A stretch of 5,504 nucleotides of DNA from Candidatus Nitrosopumilus sp. GTDB lineage: Archaea > Thermoproteota > Nitrososphaeria > Nitrososphaerales > Nitrosopumilaceae. The notes beneath the pieces were generated by a model that saw nothing but the letters and a program-made list of their open reading frames with translations, was not told where the DNA came from and ran no database searches. This document shows, piece by piece, positions 5,195-5,504 of this stretch. The stretch is taken from contig JAOUAY010000093.1 in the NCBI GenBank assembly GCA_029860565.1, positions 1 through 5,504 of the forward strand, read 5' to 3'. The translations under genes were made by a program, and so were the position numbers. Within the stretch, counting starts at the first letter, position 1. The number at the start of each line of letters is the position of its first letter.

Positions 5195-5504
5195 CTACAC
5201 CATCCCCATGTTAGTCATAATAATTGTTCTTGAGCCGTAGGCTATTAATCCAACCATACCAGCAAGGCAACCATAAGAAACAGCTTTTTCATAAGTCGGA
5301 CCTTGTTTTAATTCGATCAAAATAACTCGAAGTCCATTAAATCCGTGAACAGCAAGTAAGATTAGAATTAATTCCAGCATAATAGCATATGGAATAAATT
5401 TATAATTTGCAAGAACGTTTTCATATTCTAAAGAATCTGCAAATCCTTGGGTAAGACGCATCAAAATGTGAACTGCCACAAGTGCTACAGCTGCCAAAGC
5501 AGTC
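5195..5504 (-). CDS. Succinate dehydrogenase membrane-anchor subunit (partial, N-terminus missing)
   Basis: This gene runs off the right edge and 102 residues are visible. There are three predicted membrane helices (about 1-17, 35-58 and 75-97 of the fragment). His12 lies in the first helix, and the segment LLAVHGFNGLRVILIE contains His53 and the HGxNGLR pattern typical of SdhC/SdhD anchors, in which a histidine ligates heme b or sits near the quinone site. The anchor passes electrons from SdhB to the membrane quinone. The first start-like codon in the window is a TTG at 5497, but the frame stays open and hydrophobic up to the edge, so the true start is probably outside. The two-base gap to sdhB and the matching function make co-transcription very likely. 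I leave C versus D undecided. Confidence 0.85.
   Translation of the reverse strand, partial: TALAAVALVAVHILMRLTQGFADSLEYENVLANYKFIPYAIMLELILILLAVHGFNGLRVILIELKQGPTYEKAVSYGCLAGMVGLIAYGSRTIIMTNMGMV

Overview
This AT-rich window looks like a chromosomal segment of an ammonia-oxidising marine thaumarchaeon (Nitrosopumilus-like). That assignment is inferred from gene content and style. The evidence is archaeal-type tRNAs, TATA boxes about 24-27 nt upstream of start codons with almost no leader, a stand-alone MIP18/DUF59 protein, a DUF1059 mini-protein and an archaeal-looking succinate dehydrogenase. No phage, insertion sequence or CRISPR array is visible, and the genes are tightly packed.

Layout. 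The left edge holds the C-terminal end of an unrecognised plus-strand gene (2-109). It is followed by a small DUF1059 gene (218-385) with its own TATA box. Tail-to-tail with this lies a minus-strand pair read from 2199 down to 391: an unrecognised acidic coiled-coil protein and, three bases downstream, a glutamyl-tRNA reductase (HemA) family protein. Next come two divergent tRNA genes, tRNA-Asp(GTC) on the minus strand and tRNA-Lys(TTT) on the plus strand. argH (argininosuccinate lyase, minus, 4055-2592) and a MIP18/DUF59 iron-sulfur assembly gene (plus, 4105-4428) diverge from one palindromic TATATATA box midway between their start codons. The MIP18 gene converges on sdhB, with overlapping stop codons. 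sdhB lies directly downstream of a succinate dehydrogenase membrane-anchor gene that runs off the right edge.

How the genes relate. SdhB and the anchor are parts of complex II: three Fe-S clusters pass electrons to a membrane quinone site. The neighbouring MIP18 protein belongs to a family that helps mature Fe-S proteins, so the two may be functionally linked. HemA normally starts tetrapyrrole synthesis from Glu-tRNA, and ArgH finishes arginine synthesis. The tRNAs and DUF1059 gene show no obvious link to these.

The most notable observation is that the HemA-family protein lacks the family's catalytic cysteine (Thr-Ser where Cys-Asn is expected). It also has altered residues in the GEpQI region and ends before most of the C-terminal dimerisation domain. 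It may not be a conventional glutamyl-tRNA reductase. Other points of interest are the shared symmetric TATA box, a bacterial-looking hairpin plus T7 at the end of sdhB, and non-consensus positions in both tRNAs.
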